Source: Siphonodentalium dalli (Eukaryota > Mollusca > Scaphopoda > Gadilida > Siphonodentaliidae). Taken from it: a stretch of 64,000 nucleotides of DNA. Location of the stretch: NCBI GenBank assembly GCA_032622095.1, contig CP136069.1, forward strand, positions 2,639,462 through 2,703,461. The letters are read 5' to 3'. A program made the translations under genes and the position numbers. Under the pieces are notes generated by a model, which was not told where the DNA came from, made no database searches, and saw only the letters and a program-made list of their open reading frames with translations. Shown piece after piece: positions 21,855 to 34,039 of this stretch. Every line of letters starts with the position of its first letter. Position 1 is the stretch's first letter.

Positions 21855-22409
21855 GGTTGTATAGCATCAGAACTAATCTTCACCGCGCAGTCTGTTATTT
21901 TGCTTCGTTTGTTGAAGGACATATCAAACAAAGGTTAATAACTATTTGACACTAGCACGCGATGAGTACATTAGTTGCTGATGGCAACGCCCTTGGTGGG
22001 TATTACCAGCATCACAAAAACATGTATTATCATAGACTTGTTGTAAACAAATATCTGTGTATAAATGAAGAACATATAGCATACGTTATTGTAGATCAAA
22101 GATATGCTGAGTTCTCACGTGGTGTAATCACACGATACACTGCGCATGACTGCGCGCGCACAGTATAATTCCACCGATTGTGGAAGATGAGCCAACTTGG
22201 CGCTGAATCCATCCTTCTGTTACACGATTTATGAGCCTCGCTTCATTGAAATATCGTCTGCACCAAATGTCGGGTTTCTTGGAAAGCCATTAAATTGGAG
22301 ATCACGAAAATTCCACAGTACGTTTTATTTGGCCCATGAAGTATTAAGGAATTCTTCTATCAGTAGACACGTGTCAACAAAAACGAAGCCGTTTCAGCAT
22401 TAAAGGAGC

Positions 22410-23230
22410 CATATACACACTCTTATAACTAATGTGTAGAAACGATTACACATCAAATGTATAAACCCGGTTAATACACATAACAATGTGCAGTTTTACA
22501 TACAAATACATGGACCAAGGGCCGTTCTACACATAATGTGCATATTTTGTTACACACAATTATTGTGTAAGAACGTAGAGCATGCGCATTGCGGTGCCTT
22601 CAGTTTCATAGTCTGCTACATGGCGGCCATATTGTTTGAGTATATTTGTTGGAATACAATCTACAGCGATCGTAGACAAGGAATGTAAGTTCAGAATTCC
22701 GACTTGTGGGTATAGTATTAGTGATATCTGCATGAGGATTGATTTGTTAAAACTTCCATGGCGAATACTGCCCTTAGACTCGTTTATATGATTGTTGTAA
22801 TACGGTAATACTAATAGTATGCAACCACGCCACGACCCTGGTTTGTTCATTTAAAACGAAAACTCACACATCACAGAGCAAAATATTACGTACGCCATGA
22901 AAGTTTAAACATATAAAACTCCATATGTCATCAATACTATATACCCACAGTTCGGAATACTGAACTTACATTCTTGTCGACGATCTGTATGTCTAAGAAT
23001 CTACACAAAATGTGTAAGGGATATATGTTTATTTTATACACACCAGTGTGTATAAATGTCTAGACATTTACCCATATATTGTGTAAATTTTTTTACACAA
23101 TTTGTGTACGTACAAAAAACTACACATATACATGTACTACACAAATATGTTTAAGATCAAAAATGAATAATGATTGTGTAGCAGGGCTACACATTGTGTG
23201 AAGAAAACCTACACATTAGTCACAAGAAAA
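22410..23230. mobile_element. Fold-back region rich in 'acacaatgtgta' motifs
   Basis: Near 22680-22722 'gaatgtaagttcagaattcc' is inverted at about 22960-22978 ('gaatactgaacttacattc'). Near the edges 'ctacacattgtgtg' and 'tacacacaattattgtgta' type short palindromes recur. The ends resemble each other in inverted order. No protein. Confidence 0.6.
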
Positions 23231-23231
23231 C

Positions 23232-23275
23232 CATAATCAGAAATGGTAACGCCACTAAGATCATATTATTAGCCA
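23232..23275 (-). repeat. M-family motif, inverted copy
   Basis: 'aatcagaaatggtaacgcca' with 'aagatcatattattagcc' is the complement of the motif at 44900-44945. Confidence 0.6.
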
Positions 23276-23314
23276 TAAATATAAATTATAATATAAAATA
23301 TATTGGTTACATGA

Positions 23315-23735
23315 ATTTTCCAACCTAAGTGGAGTGTCAGGTTTGAAATTTCCAACTCTAGGAAGGCTTGAGGCTAGTCTAGATGCTAGGATTTTGCGAT
23401 TTTCTTGTTCAGATTTCAAAATTTTCGCACACCGGGCCGAACCATGGTCGGCCCGCTGTGTCATTGTCCCTCCCCCATGGCCAATACAAAACTGCTAATT
23501 AGTTTAACAAAACAATATTTTACTACATTCGGTCAAACTTGTGGACTGAAATAGTCATCAGTTGGAGAATTTTCCAACCTGAGGGGAGTATGAGGTTTGA
23601 AATTTCCAACACTATAGGAAAGCTTCAGTTGAGGCCAGTCTAGATGCTAGATTTGCGATTTCCTTGTAAGTTTTCAAAACACCGGGCCGAACAACCATGA
23701 TCAGCCCCGTGTGTCCTGGTCTCTTGTCCCCGTAG
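23315..23735. repeat. About 255-bp direct repeat, two units
   Basis: Two copies of 'gtttgaaatttccaac', 'ccagtctagatgctag' and 'caccgggccgaac' lie about 255 bp apart. 23740-24135 has a C run at 23949-23958 and no gene. Confidence 0.85.
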
Positions 23736-24139
23736 TCGTGTGCATTTGTCTGGAGTTAGACCTCTAGATGTTAGGATTTATGCAATTTTCAGGTTAAACT
23801 ATTTGAATGTTCTCATACTGAGAATATATATATATTAGGCCTGAGCACTGAGTGCAAGGGGTGGTGGTGGTGCAAATGGAATTATGCAAAACTTGTTTGG
23901 TCTGATTCTGATTCAAGGGGTGCAGTTGGAATTTCCCAAGGTGGACACCCCCCCCCCCAACGGAGACCCTCTAGCCACGTCCCTGAACAACTGTACCTGT
24001 GTCATGTCCCAATGCGGGAGGGTTCATATATACCACAACATTCATAGTATATGCCAATAATTCAACGGTATGGGCCCACGTAATGACATTAAATCTCAAG
24101 AAAACCCGCGAAAACAAAACAAAATCACATTTAATGTTC

Positions 24140-24430
24140 TAAGTTAAGTTATTTCCTCCTGTATCTGTATCGGTGTGCGCGCAGGATCAGTTCGGATGTG
24201 AGCACACACTCCATAAAAAGAATCTTTGTGAAAATGAACCCTCTCAAATTAGTCTCAATATATACTTTAGAATATAGAATTAACCTAAAAATAACAAAAA
24301 CCTTCGGAATAGAGAACCTTCGGAATAGCGGACCTTCGGGATAGCAAATCTTCATAATAGAAACATGTCCCCACAATTACACCGGTGACGTAAACACATG
24401 TGCTAATCTTTGTCGTACTATTGTAATTAT
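24140..24430 (-). repeat. K-family fragment
   Basis: 'accttcggaatag' repeats, 'acatgtccccacaattacac' and 'cggtacgatttgagtaag' match the complement of 41525-41705. Part matches 49260-49420. The 123-codon minus frame (24656 down to 24285) lies half in this repeat and half in the next inverted arm, so I do not call it a gene. Confidence 0.65.
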
Positions 24431-25261
24431 CGGTACGATTTGAGTAAGGTACAAAAACTAAATATATTCGCCCACTGAAGTCTGCCCATGAGTCTATACA
24501 AATCTGCACACCAGTTCCCACCCACTTCGTGGCGGGAATAAGAGTGCACTTTCCATCCCTATTTAAAGTTACACCTAACGCTGTCAACAAGTTTAGATCA
24601 AGCCACGAATCTCTAATCTGGCTAACGCCCGTAGAGATCATATTCCACCAGTACAACCTTGGAACTCTTTGAAGTTTTGACAGGGAACCTTATAAAGTGG
24701 AAAAAATAACACAGGGATTAAATTTCCTAGTTAATACATTGTATCTGTTTCTTAATAATGTACTTCACTGAAGCGGATCAACTGGTTATCCGTAACTTTT
24801 GGCCACCTATCGGACGAAAGATAAAATCACGCGAGACTCAAAACTAAACCTTGACATCTCGGTTATGACGAGAACGCGGAAATGAGGTTGCTATCATAAG
24901 GCAAAAAAATAAACAGAGACAATGAAGGCAACATTAAATTGATTAATGGCGACATATGCTCGATTTAGCAGCCCATAAACACTTTTATATATTGCATATA
25001 TCAGTGGTGAGGTTTGCATTGCATCCGCAAAATAATTGCCATTTTAGTTACGTTTTGTATCGTAAACGATGAATTTTGTAATATTCATGGCAGCTGCCAT
25101 TTGTATTGGGTCACGTGATCACCTAATTTGTTGATCCGCTTCACTGAAGGTGAAGTTCCCAACTCCCAAGGACCCTCCATACTAATTATAAGCTATATAG
25201 CCCCGATTATTCTTGAGATGATGTCATATAATTGGTATAAACTCTGCATTACTATAAAACT

Positions 25262-25509
25262 TAGATTTCCCTGCAGGGAAGCATATAGAAGCATGTTTAC
25301 TGAGTGTCGTCTGCTCATGTTTGTCTGGGGCTCTGTATGGGTGAAATTATAAAATTGTAAAAGAATATAAGAAAACATTATTAAAATTGTAAAAAATTGT
25401 AAACAAATAATAACAAATGATAAAAAATTGTTAGGCCAATGCATTCTCTTATATCTGCGAGGCGACCTATGGTCGACTCGCATATATAAGAGAATGCATT
25501 GGCACAGGG
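25262..25509 (-). mobile_element. D-linker-B composite element
   Basis: 'ttccctgcaggga' is followed by a D core 'ctgagtgtcgtctgctcatg', 'ggggctctgtatgggtgaa', an AT linker and a full B hairpin ending 'tgcattggcacaggg'. The left flank 'ataaaacttagatttccctg' is shared with the copy at 28150. Confidence 0.8.
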
Positions 25510-25923
25510 TCAACTTTGAACACAAACTTTTCGATATCCTTGATAATGTACTTCGCTGAAGGTGAAGGACCCAACTCGAAATTGCATTCTTTTCTGAGCC
25601 GATATCGCAATAAACATTGAATTAATTACCCATGTGAATTTGCATAACTGTAAGCGACGCAAAGCAAACTCGCTCACATGCAAAGTCACTTAAATTGTGA
25701 ATGTTTTAGTTTGAATCTTCGCCTACGTACAGAGAAAACTGCTAAAATGTGTGATGCGTTTGTGTTTGATGCTTATTGTGCTGAGAACGAGATATAATCA
25801 CATATCATACTCTTTTAAATATCAGATTTATGGAGGCATGGACTTAGTACGAGTGTTAATTGCTTCAAATGTGCTTGCTGCAGCGAGCGAGACCATTTGT
25901 GAATTGATATAGCAACATAATGC

Positions 25924-25947
25924 CTGGGACTAGTATACTAGTCCCAG
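25924..25947. repeat. Perfect 24-bp palindrome
   Basis: 'ctgggactagta' followed directly by its exact complement. It has no spacer and is not repeated elsewhere in the window as far as I can see. Confidence 0.9.
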
Positions 25948-26214
25948 ATAATGCCAACATTATGCCGACATTCCAAGTTCGGAGTTGCGGTACAATAGTT
26001 AGTGACCACCAGCCACATGTGGCCGGCTGCAGCTTTCTGTAGCTTTCTACTGCGCATGCCTAGCCAGCTACGACTGTAGCCTGGGTTGCTCAAATACACT
26101 CATAATACACAACGGCAGATAACTTTCTCACGAACATGAACAGCACTCCCGGCGCACGTGCCAAGGGAGCAATTATTAGTTTGCAAGATGACTCTCATAG
26201 TGGGCGCTTTATTT

Positions 26215-27080
26215 CACTTAAACGCCATCTACCGGTCATCGATAGATGTCATTTATTTTACTTAAGTAAAATTAATGCATTATTTTACTTAAGTAGAATT
26301 CTTTTTTAGTTAAGTAAAATAAAGGTCATTTTTATTTTACTTAAGTAAAAAAGAATTCTACTTAAGTTAAAACATGGTTAATTTTACTTAAGTAAAATTC
26401 TTTTTTACTTAAAGGGGTACTGTACGCCATTTTCAATAAATTCCCGGTGATAACAACGATCTATTATCGATACTATATAGAAATATAAGTAATTTGAGTC
26501 GAAGATGTATTCTGTAAACGCTCAGGTTAATAGGCTATCATAAAATTTAATAATTTAAAAGTTAATAATTTAATATAAATTGATTTTATGGCTCCAGCCA
26601 TAAAATGGCGTCTCTTAAAATTGGAATTTCCGTGTACAAAACGTAATCAAATTATAATTGAGGGATAAACAATTGCACACACGATCGTTTGAAACATTAT
26701 GCTTATACGGGGAGAAAACCCAAGCCACTCATTGACTAGTGACCATACACTAACTTAAATGAGTATATGGGACTACTAAGCATATAATATAATGTTTATT
26801 TGATTCATTTGGTTGAAAACTGTACAAAAATTACTCGACAACGACAATTTGTATTTTTGCATTCCGGTAAATTTGCCATCCGTAACAATACTTCGTACTC
26901 AACAGACTTTCAAAAAATGGAAAAGTTGTTACCTTATTCTCCGACTCGGGGATTATAGAAACCAACAACAACATCTTGGGTACAGTACCCCTTTAAGTAA
27001 AATAAAAAATGACCGTTATTTCACTTAAGTAAAATAAAGTGTAATTTTATTTTACTTAAGTAAAATTAATATTAAATAGC
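26215..27080. mobile_element. 'ttttacttaagtaaaa' palindrome element, split by an insertion
   Basis: At least eight copies of 'ttttacttaagtaaaa' or a close variant lie on both sides of the insertion at 26409-26996. The left part starts after 'ggcgctttatttcactta' and the right part ends 'attaaatagcgg'. With the insertion removed the two sides join at a single TTAA in the palindrome. Confidence 0.8.
26409..26996. mobile_element. TTAA-flanked insertion with 13-bp inverted ends
   Basis: TTAA at 26409-26412 and 26993-26996. The termini 'aggggtactgtac' and 'gtacagtacccct' are exact inverses. The interior (580 bp) has no transposase; a short frame at 26813-27028 crosses the right end and is not a gene. 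piggyBac-type target choice by inference. Confidence 0.88.
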
Positions 27081-27559
27081 GGTTTGGCTTGCCATAACAG
27101 TGAAGTACATTATTAAGGAACAGATAATAACTAAGAAATATATTCCCTGCAAATATTTTTCGACTGTATAAGGTTCCCTGTCAAAACTTCAAAAAGTTCC
27201 AAGGTTTTATACTGGTGGAATGTGATCTCTACAGGCATTAGGCAAAGTCGATATTCATGGCATGATCTGGCAACAATTAAATTATGTGTTAATCTCTGCC
27301 AGAGCGCACCAGTCATATACTTGCAACAAGGGAGATAATTTAACCCTGTATAGTGTATATGGAGTTTGGATCATTCGGCAAACCTAGCTCGTCAGATTCC
27401 GTCACCGTTTCAGTCTCGGCTTTAATATATAACGCCATGATTGGTTCGAACTATGTCACGTTATTTTCACCTCGGTGACTGGGTCAAGTACAGGCGCGCC
27501 AATTTGAATTTAGTTATATTCCGTCGGTTCGTGGGTACGAAAACATTTACATTTAAAGT

Positions 27560-27900
27560 CGAATTAAGCAATTTGAAAGTGTTGTTTTACAAAACTGATA
27601 TAGAATAGTCCATTAAATAGCTATATGAAATTACCGCATGACCTAAATTTACTTTTATAGACACGCCCAATGGCACAATTGTTGCGAGGTGACACAATTG
27701 GTACGATGCCAGGCGGATATGCCATTGTCGAGTCATAACACACACCGCAAATCGGTGCTATCAATGGCATTACAATAGGATGGTTGGCCCATGTTTCCGG
27801 ATATTTGGTGATCAAAGAACACGAACCATACATAATTATTGGATCGAATAACTCGTCAAATAACACTACACATACTAATCTTATGCGGAACGTCGGCTAT
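27560..27900 (-). other. Coding-like frame of unknown family
   Basis: The minus frame 27866-27621 holds 'LFDELFDPIIMYGSCSLITK' and 'HPIVMPLIAPICGVCYDSTM'. Composition is more even than its flanks. There is no family match I can name and no paired splice sites I trust. 27250-27560 and 27900-28140 hold nothing recognised. Confidence 0.25.
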
Positions 27901-28149
27901 AAAGTGGTGACACATTTCTTCCAAATCTGGTTATAATCCTCCGCGAAAAATGAGTTCTAATTGCACCAGAGAGCTAGGCTCCAAAGGTCATAGGTCGAGG
28001 AGTCCATAATGGAGTTTGGATATGTGTATACACAATCCAAACCCCAGGCAGAGTTATCTCACATCGCTCCGCTGAGATACCACTGCCACAAGGACATGTG
28101 GTAAGGATTTCGTACGTGTTCTTAGTTCTTATGTGTTACAATAATTATT

Positions 28150-28422
28150 ATAAAACTTAGATTTCCCTGCAGGGAGCCCCACACATATATAGAAGCATGT
28201 GTACTGAGTGTCGTCTGCTCATGTGTGCCTGGGGCTCTGTATGGGTGAAATTATCAAATTATAAAATTGTTAAAGAATATAAGAAAAAATTATTAAAATT
28301 GTAAAAAATTGTAAAAAAAATAATAACAAATGATAAAAAATTGTTAGGCCAATGCATTCTCTTATATATGCGAGGCGACCTATGGTCGACTCGCATATAC
28401 AAGAGAATGCATTGGCACAGGG
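28150..28422 (-). mobile_element. D-linker-B composite element, best-preserved copy
   Basis: 'ccctgcagggagccccacac' starts the D hairpin, with core 'ctgagtgtcgtctgctcat'. The linker has 'attgttaaagaatataag', and a full B hairpin ends 'gcattggcacaggg'. No ORF. Confidence 0.85.
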
Positions 28423-28814
28423 CATGGAATTTGTGTGGTTTGATGAGCTATGTTTCTGAAAATCTATGCCTGGCTCAGTTCATATTGTTCTTATCATTTT
28501 ACCAATACCGAAAGAATTACCATTATTTCAAACTTGTGGTGGTCAAAATAAGTTAATAAGTGATTAAATATAGTTCCGACGATACGTAAAAATACTGAGA
28601 TGTATCGGTCCGCAAAGTACCATCTGGAAAACCCCAGAACTACAGCAGCTATAGTTAAATAAATTTCCCGCTCACAAAAATTCATTCCTCCATTAATTCA
28701 CCAGTTTAAAATATTTAGATATGATGTAAAAATAAAATAAACAAGATGTCATCCTTTAATAACCTGTCACATGTATCTGGTGAAGGCCATTCTTCAGTTA
28801 CCTTCACCTCCACG

Positions 28815-28862
28815 GTGCACTCGCTCCCCGACTCTGGAACACATTTAGCTCACTGAGTCCTA
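28815..28862 (+). repeat. Direct repeat copy 1, left of the 4.4-kb fold-back
   Basis: 'actcgctccccgactctgg' and 'aacacatttagctcactgag' recur in the same orientation at 33894-33942. Confidence 0.85.
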
Positions 28863-28870
28863 TATATATA

Positions 28871-31800
28871 TAGTCTGGTCGATAAAAGGTTTGACCTAGA
28901 AAAAATTTGGACTAAGTTGGTTTGTATATCATTTTGAAGAGGAATATATCCTCCATAACATATCCAAAATCCGCTAAAATCCGCTTTGAGCATTTTTTGT
29001 AATTCAAGATGGCGTCCAAGATGGCTGCCATTTTCATATAAGTCAGCTTGATGCAATTATAGTGAGAACATCTTGTCATATATATACACATGTATACATT
29101 TTTGTGAAGCTAAGACATAACGCCATCTTTATGTGCCAAAATTGGAACTCCGCGTCCAAGATGGCCGCTAAAATGGCGACCGGAAGTGGATTTTTTACGT
29201 TATTTTAATAATATCTTTAAGATAAGTGTCCGTGGTTTGGAACTGGTTGAGAATTTTGGCTTTATTTTGTATATAGCATGTTAACTGACAATTGGAGCAA
29301 TGAAATATGCTGTTCGTGAGGTCCACACCCCTTCTGATCACTCAAAAAATCGATTTTACAAAACGCGGTATAACATTTCACAAAAGATCCCCAAGATTCT
29401 AATCATATTTCATCAAGAAGTTGGAAGAACTGTGCAATGTAACTGATCCATTCTATATCTTATTGATATTCGAATTCAAAGGTACCAAAATTGTCACTTT
29501 GGCTCAAAATGGCTGCCAATATGGCCACCAAAATATGGAAAATGGTAATTATTATCCCAGCGTGCCACACAACCGCTTACAAGTTAGGGTGATGCACACA
29601 GTTGACTAGTCTGTCTTATATAGCTTGAGTTCTAACATTTCTGATGCACCTTTGGTATTTTGTTACTATTTTAACCACTGAAATTACCAGAATTATTCGA
29701 AATTTTCTGTCACAATCCTGATATCAAAATCGGCAAAAAATCGCTGTTCAGGTTTGAGTCATATTTTGAAAGTAAAATGGAACTATGTTTGGTATCAAAG
29801 ATGTTTATTGTTTTGATATGTGTTACATGTGTCACACTGAGTTGTTTTAGACAAAATGACTCAAGACGGCTTCCAAAATGGCAACCAAGTTTGGTAAACA
29901 TTATTATATACATAAACATATGTGTATATACGTGGTGTATATGTATACATAATCAATTGTGACTCACGTGCTACTTAATCAACTAAATGTTCTATTCTGA
30001 TTGTCCCGGTACCCTACGAGTCATGACAAATTCATTTTGATGAATGCAATATGGATTTTGCCTAAAGCTTCCTTGTTTTTGAACGGAAATGGGCAGAACG
30101 TTGAAACCGAACTGAGATGGATCATATTAAGTGGCTATTATGGTCCATTAGCATCAACATCGATCAACTCAATACAGTGTGTATGTCTGTTGATTGTCTG
30201 GTCATAGGCGATGTGAGTAGGTATACATGGAACTATTCTATTCATGAATGGTGTGAATAGTTATACAATGTGTGACTATATGGTCATGGATGGGATGTCC
30301 ATAGTGAGATGTATATGTATATAAGGAGTAGCTGTATGCTGATGTGTGAGGTGAACATGTTTACAGTGAGTGTCTGTCTGGTCATTGAAGTGGTGTATGG
30401 TCATAACGAGAGCAGCTACACTGTCCTGTATGTATACATGGAGTGATTTTGTGGTCAGTGGTGGGCTGTGCATATGTACATTGGGTGGATGTATTGTCAT
30501 GGGCGGGTGTATATATGTATACACATGTTGGATGTATGGTAATGGATGGGTGTATGTATAAATAGGGTGTGGTTGTGTGGTTATGGGCAATGTGTATATG
30601 TATACATGGAATGACTGCACGGTCATTGTTGAAGTGTATATGCATACATGGTGTACACTTTGATGGCCATTGGCGGCTAGTGTATATAGAGAGCAACCTC
30701 ATGGTGATGGATGGGATGTATATGTTAATATGTACTATTGTATTGTCTTTGGTGGTGTGTACAAGCATACAGTAACTAGCTGAATGCTCGTGGAGAGGGT
30801 GTATATGTATACAGCGAGTGGCTGAATTGTCACGATTGAGCTGTATATGCAAGTCTGAAGTGTACGAATGGCCGTGTGTGCGGGGTAGTGGTATATCTAG
30901 AAGGGTTGTATGGCCATTGGTGAGGTATATATACACACCTGGAGTGACGCTGTGTCATGGGTGAGGTGTATATGTATATCATGAGTGACTACATGGCCAT
31001 GTCACGGCCAATATGTACATATGTATATGGGGATTGACAGTATGACAAAATTAATGGTGGGGTGAATTGATATACAAGGAGTGACTGTGATCACGAATGT
31101 GGTTTATGCGTATACAGCAAGAAGCTGAAATGTCATGGGTCAGGTGTATATGCAAGTCTGGAGTGTATGAATATCCGTATGCGCGGTACGAGACATTGGT
31201 ATATCTAGAAGGGCTGTAAGGCCACTTTTGTGAGGTTATATGTATATACCTAGAGTGACTCTATGGTTTTGGGTTGGGTGTATATGTATATCTTGAGTGG
31301 CTATATGGCCATGGCCCATGGGTGTCGCAAATATGTATATATACAGGGAGTGAGACTGTATGATCACTGGTGAGGCAAATAGATACAAGAAGTAATATAT
31401 AACAATGGATGTAGCGAACAGGTATGGAGTGACTGTATGGTCATCGGTGAGGTGTATATGTATATATTTAGTGGCTGTATAGGTATGCATGTGGCAAATA
31501 CATATACATGGAGTGACTGTATGGCATATGGTTAGGCGAATAGGTATACAAGAGGTTACTTTGTGTTCATGTATGTAGTGAATATGTATATAGGTCATGT
31601 GGTGTGTGGGAGTATACCTGGTGTGTCTGCAATGTTATTCACGGCTATATGACCATGCGTTGGTGTATGGGTAAACCCAATTGTGGCTGTATGGTAATGG
31701 GTGAGGTGTATGTCTATACAGCGAGTGGCACATGGCCATTTACGTGGTATTCATGTATGTATATATGGAGTGACTGCATGCTCATGTGCGATTTGTACTG

Positions 31801-33231
31801 GTGCACCTTTGTGTGACTATCACTTTCTACAATAACTCAAGGATATGTTAATCGATAGAGGTAATATCAGAGTGTTCTCCACATTAATTGCGTTTTATAT
31901 GCAATGTGAAGAAAGCGGTTTTCCTGACAATAGTTTATAAGTTAATCAATTTTGATGCTAATGGGCCAGAGTAGCCACATAATATGATACCTGTCAGTTC
32001 AGGTTCAACGTTCCGTCCGTTTCCGTAAAAAACATGGACATAATCCCAAAAGGGGTGTTCGGCAAAATGCATACTGCATCCCTTAAAATTAATTTGTCGT
32101 GCCCCATAAGGTTTTGGGACAACCATAATATAAGATTAAGTTGTCCATTGATTAAGTAGCATGTTTAATAACCAAGTGAGTCACAATTTGCTACCATTTC
32201 GGAACAGCCGAGAATAATGTTCGGAATATAAACGTTTTACTAAATTTGGTTGCCATTTTGCATGTAATATTGAGTAATATTGTCTAAAACACCACACTAT
32301 GTCATATTTAAGGCATATCAAAATAAAAAGAACCTTTGATACTAAAGATAGTGATTTTTTGCCGAGTTTGATGCTGTTTGTGATAGAAAAATCCCATAAT
32401 TCTGGTGATTTCAGAATGGTAAATAGTAAAAAAAATTCAAGGTGCATAAGAAATGTTGGTATTCAATGTATATAATACGGAATAGTCATTTGTGTACATC
32501 ACCATAACTTGTAAGCGGTTGCATGGCACGTTGGGATAATAATTAACATTTTTCCATATTTTGGCGGCCATTTTGACAGCCATTTTGAGCCAAAGTGACA
32601 ATTTTGGTACCATTGAGTTCGAATATCAATAAGATATAGAATGGATCACTTACATTGCACAGTTCTTCCCACTTCTTGGTGAAATGTGACCAGAATCACA
32701 AAGGGGATATTTTGTAAAATGTTATACCGCGTTTTGTAAAATGGAATTTTTGAGTGATCGGAAGGGTGTGTACCCCCACGAACAGCATATTTCATTGCTC
32801 CAATGGTCAGTTAACATGCTATATACAAAATAAAGTCACAATTCTCAACAAGTTCAAGACCTCCGAAACTTATCTTAAAAGTATTAGTAAAAACGTATGA
32901 ATTCCACTTCCGGTCGCCATTTTGGTGGCCATCTTAGACGGGAAGTTTCAATTTTGGCACATATAGATGGCGTTATGTCATAGCTTCACAAAATGTATAC
33001 AAGTGTATACATATGACAAGATGTTCTCACTATAATTGCATCGAGCTGACTTATAGGAAAATGGCAGCCATCTTGGACGCCATCTTGAATTACAAAAATT
33101 GCTCAAAGCGGATTTTAGCGGATTTTGGATATGTTATAGAGGAGAGCTTCCTCTTCAAAATGATATAAAAACCAACTTAGTCCAAAATTTTTCTAGGTTG
33201 ACCCTAAAATTTTAGTTTATCGACCAGACTA
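28871..33231. mobile_element. 4.4-kb fold-back: about 1.3-kb inverted arms around a minisatellite loop
   Basis: The left arm starts 'tagtctggtcgataaa' and the right arm ends with its complement. Corresponding landmarks appear in reverse order throughout: 'ttcaagatggcgtccaagat', 'ataacgccatct', 'gaccggaagtgga', 'gaacagcatatttcattgct' on the right, 'aaaacgcggtataacattt', 'ggtaccaaaattgtcacttt' and 'ccattagcatcaa'. The inner ends lie near 30180 and 31941. The arms differ by scattered substitutions and small indels. Neither arm encodes a recognisable protein. By inference a giant fold-back or MITE-like element whose loop has expanded. Confidence 0.9.
30185..31830. repeat. 1.6-kb degenerate minisatellite, loop of the fold-back
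   Basis: Units of roughly 45-65 bp hold 'gtgtatatgtatacatgg', 'gtgactgtatggtcatggg' and 'tggtgaggtg'. More than 25 diverged units. The minus-strand frames here (up to 184 codons, with recurring HIH and TPCIHIH) come from a stop-poor repeat and are not a gene. Confidence 0.9.
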
Positions 33232-33833
33232 ATATGTAATACATAGCGTTTCTTATAGTATTTTATCCAGATAGACCTTACTGACACAAACAAATCAGCT
33301 ATATCGGGAGTATTGGTTTTATTTTATTTCAATATGAGGCCTCCTGAAAATTAGTGTCAAACGTCAAAATAAAGCCAAAAAGACACCAGTCCTGTCTTCT
33401 ATCAAATTAATATTGATTTGATTTCGATAATTCTCCTGGTATAATACATACAATCTTTCGGGACAGCTTCACGTGCTATTTTGAAACACCATGGCACATT
33501 CGGTGTATAGCAAGATGGACAACTCTATTTTTGTTGGATCTATCAAAGTAAAATGCCATTTCGATTCAGATATTTTGTAGGAATAAACTGCTAACAATAT
33601 AACCAATCATCAGTTTTGTCAGAAAGGGACCACTTTTACGAACTCGACCTAAAAATAATTCGGCCCAAAATGTTCCGCCCACCTGGCCACTTACGAATTT
33701 GGGGCCATTTGCCACACTTTCCGATATTTTGCGAATAAGGAATAAGTAACGAAATTCACGTTGCTCAGAAAAGGGCATTTGAAGTCTTGAAGACTAGTTT
33801 TATTAAATAGTTGATAATAAAATGTGTTTTTTT

Positions 33834-33893
33834 ATAGTGCCTTGATATACGGTTTTATAGTGCCTTGATATACGGTTTTATAGTGCCTTGATA
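33834..33893. repeat. 25-bp tandem repeat
   Basis: 'tatagtgccttgatatacgg' plus 'tttta', about two and a half units, next to direct-repeat copy 2 ('gctccccgactctggaaca' at 33898). 33235-33830 holds no recognised feature. Confidence 0.9.
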
Positions 33894-34039
33894 TACTCGC
33901 TCCCCGACTCTGGAACACATTTAGCTCACTGATTCCTATACATAAAATATGATTAAAATACTATAATTCATCACCATTTGAAACGTCTGCGCCTGAGAAG
34001 ATGCCCATGGAGAAATAGAAAACAGTTGAAATCATATAA

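Larger units (their letters stand above)
24619..27244. mobile_element. Nested inverted-repeat block (2.6 kb)
   Basis: Arms 24619-24771 and 27098-27244 are complementary: 'gtagagatca.attccacca', 'gttttgacagggaacctta' and 'aataatgtacttcactg'. The inside holds a second short inversion ('ttgatccgcttcactgaa' at 25130 against 24768-24785), a D-linker-B composite (25262-25509), a 24-bp palindrome (25924) and the 26215-27080 block. This is a layered insertion structure without an identified transposase. Confidence 0.75.

Noticed and set aside
21962-22403. Two plus frames of 68 codons each
   Set aside because: Separate frames, no family resemblance, no splice sites linking them; kept only as unassigned sequence.
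24285-24656. 123-codon minus frame
   Set aside because: Half lies in the dispersed K repeat and half in an inverted-repeat arm; no motif and no matching frame in the other copies.
29777-29962. Plus frame with a hydrophobic start resembling a signal peptide
   Set aside because: It lies in the left arm of the large fold-back and the frame is not kept in the right arm.
30276-31598. Long minus-strand frames (up to 184 codons) rich in His, Ile and Thr
   Set aside because: They read a degenerate minisatellite; the recurrent HIH pattern follows the repeat unit and breaks where the unit changes.
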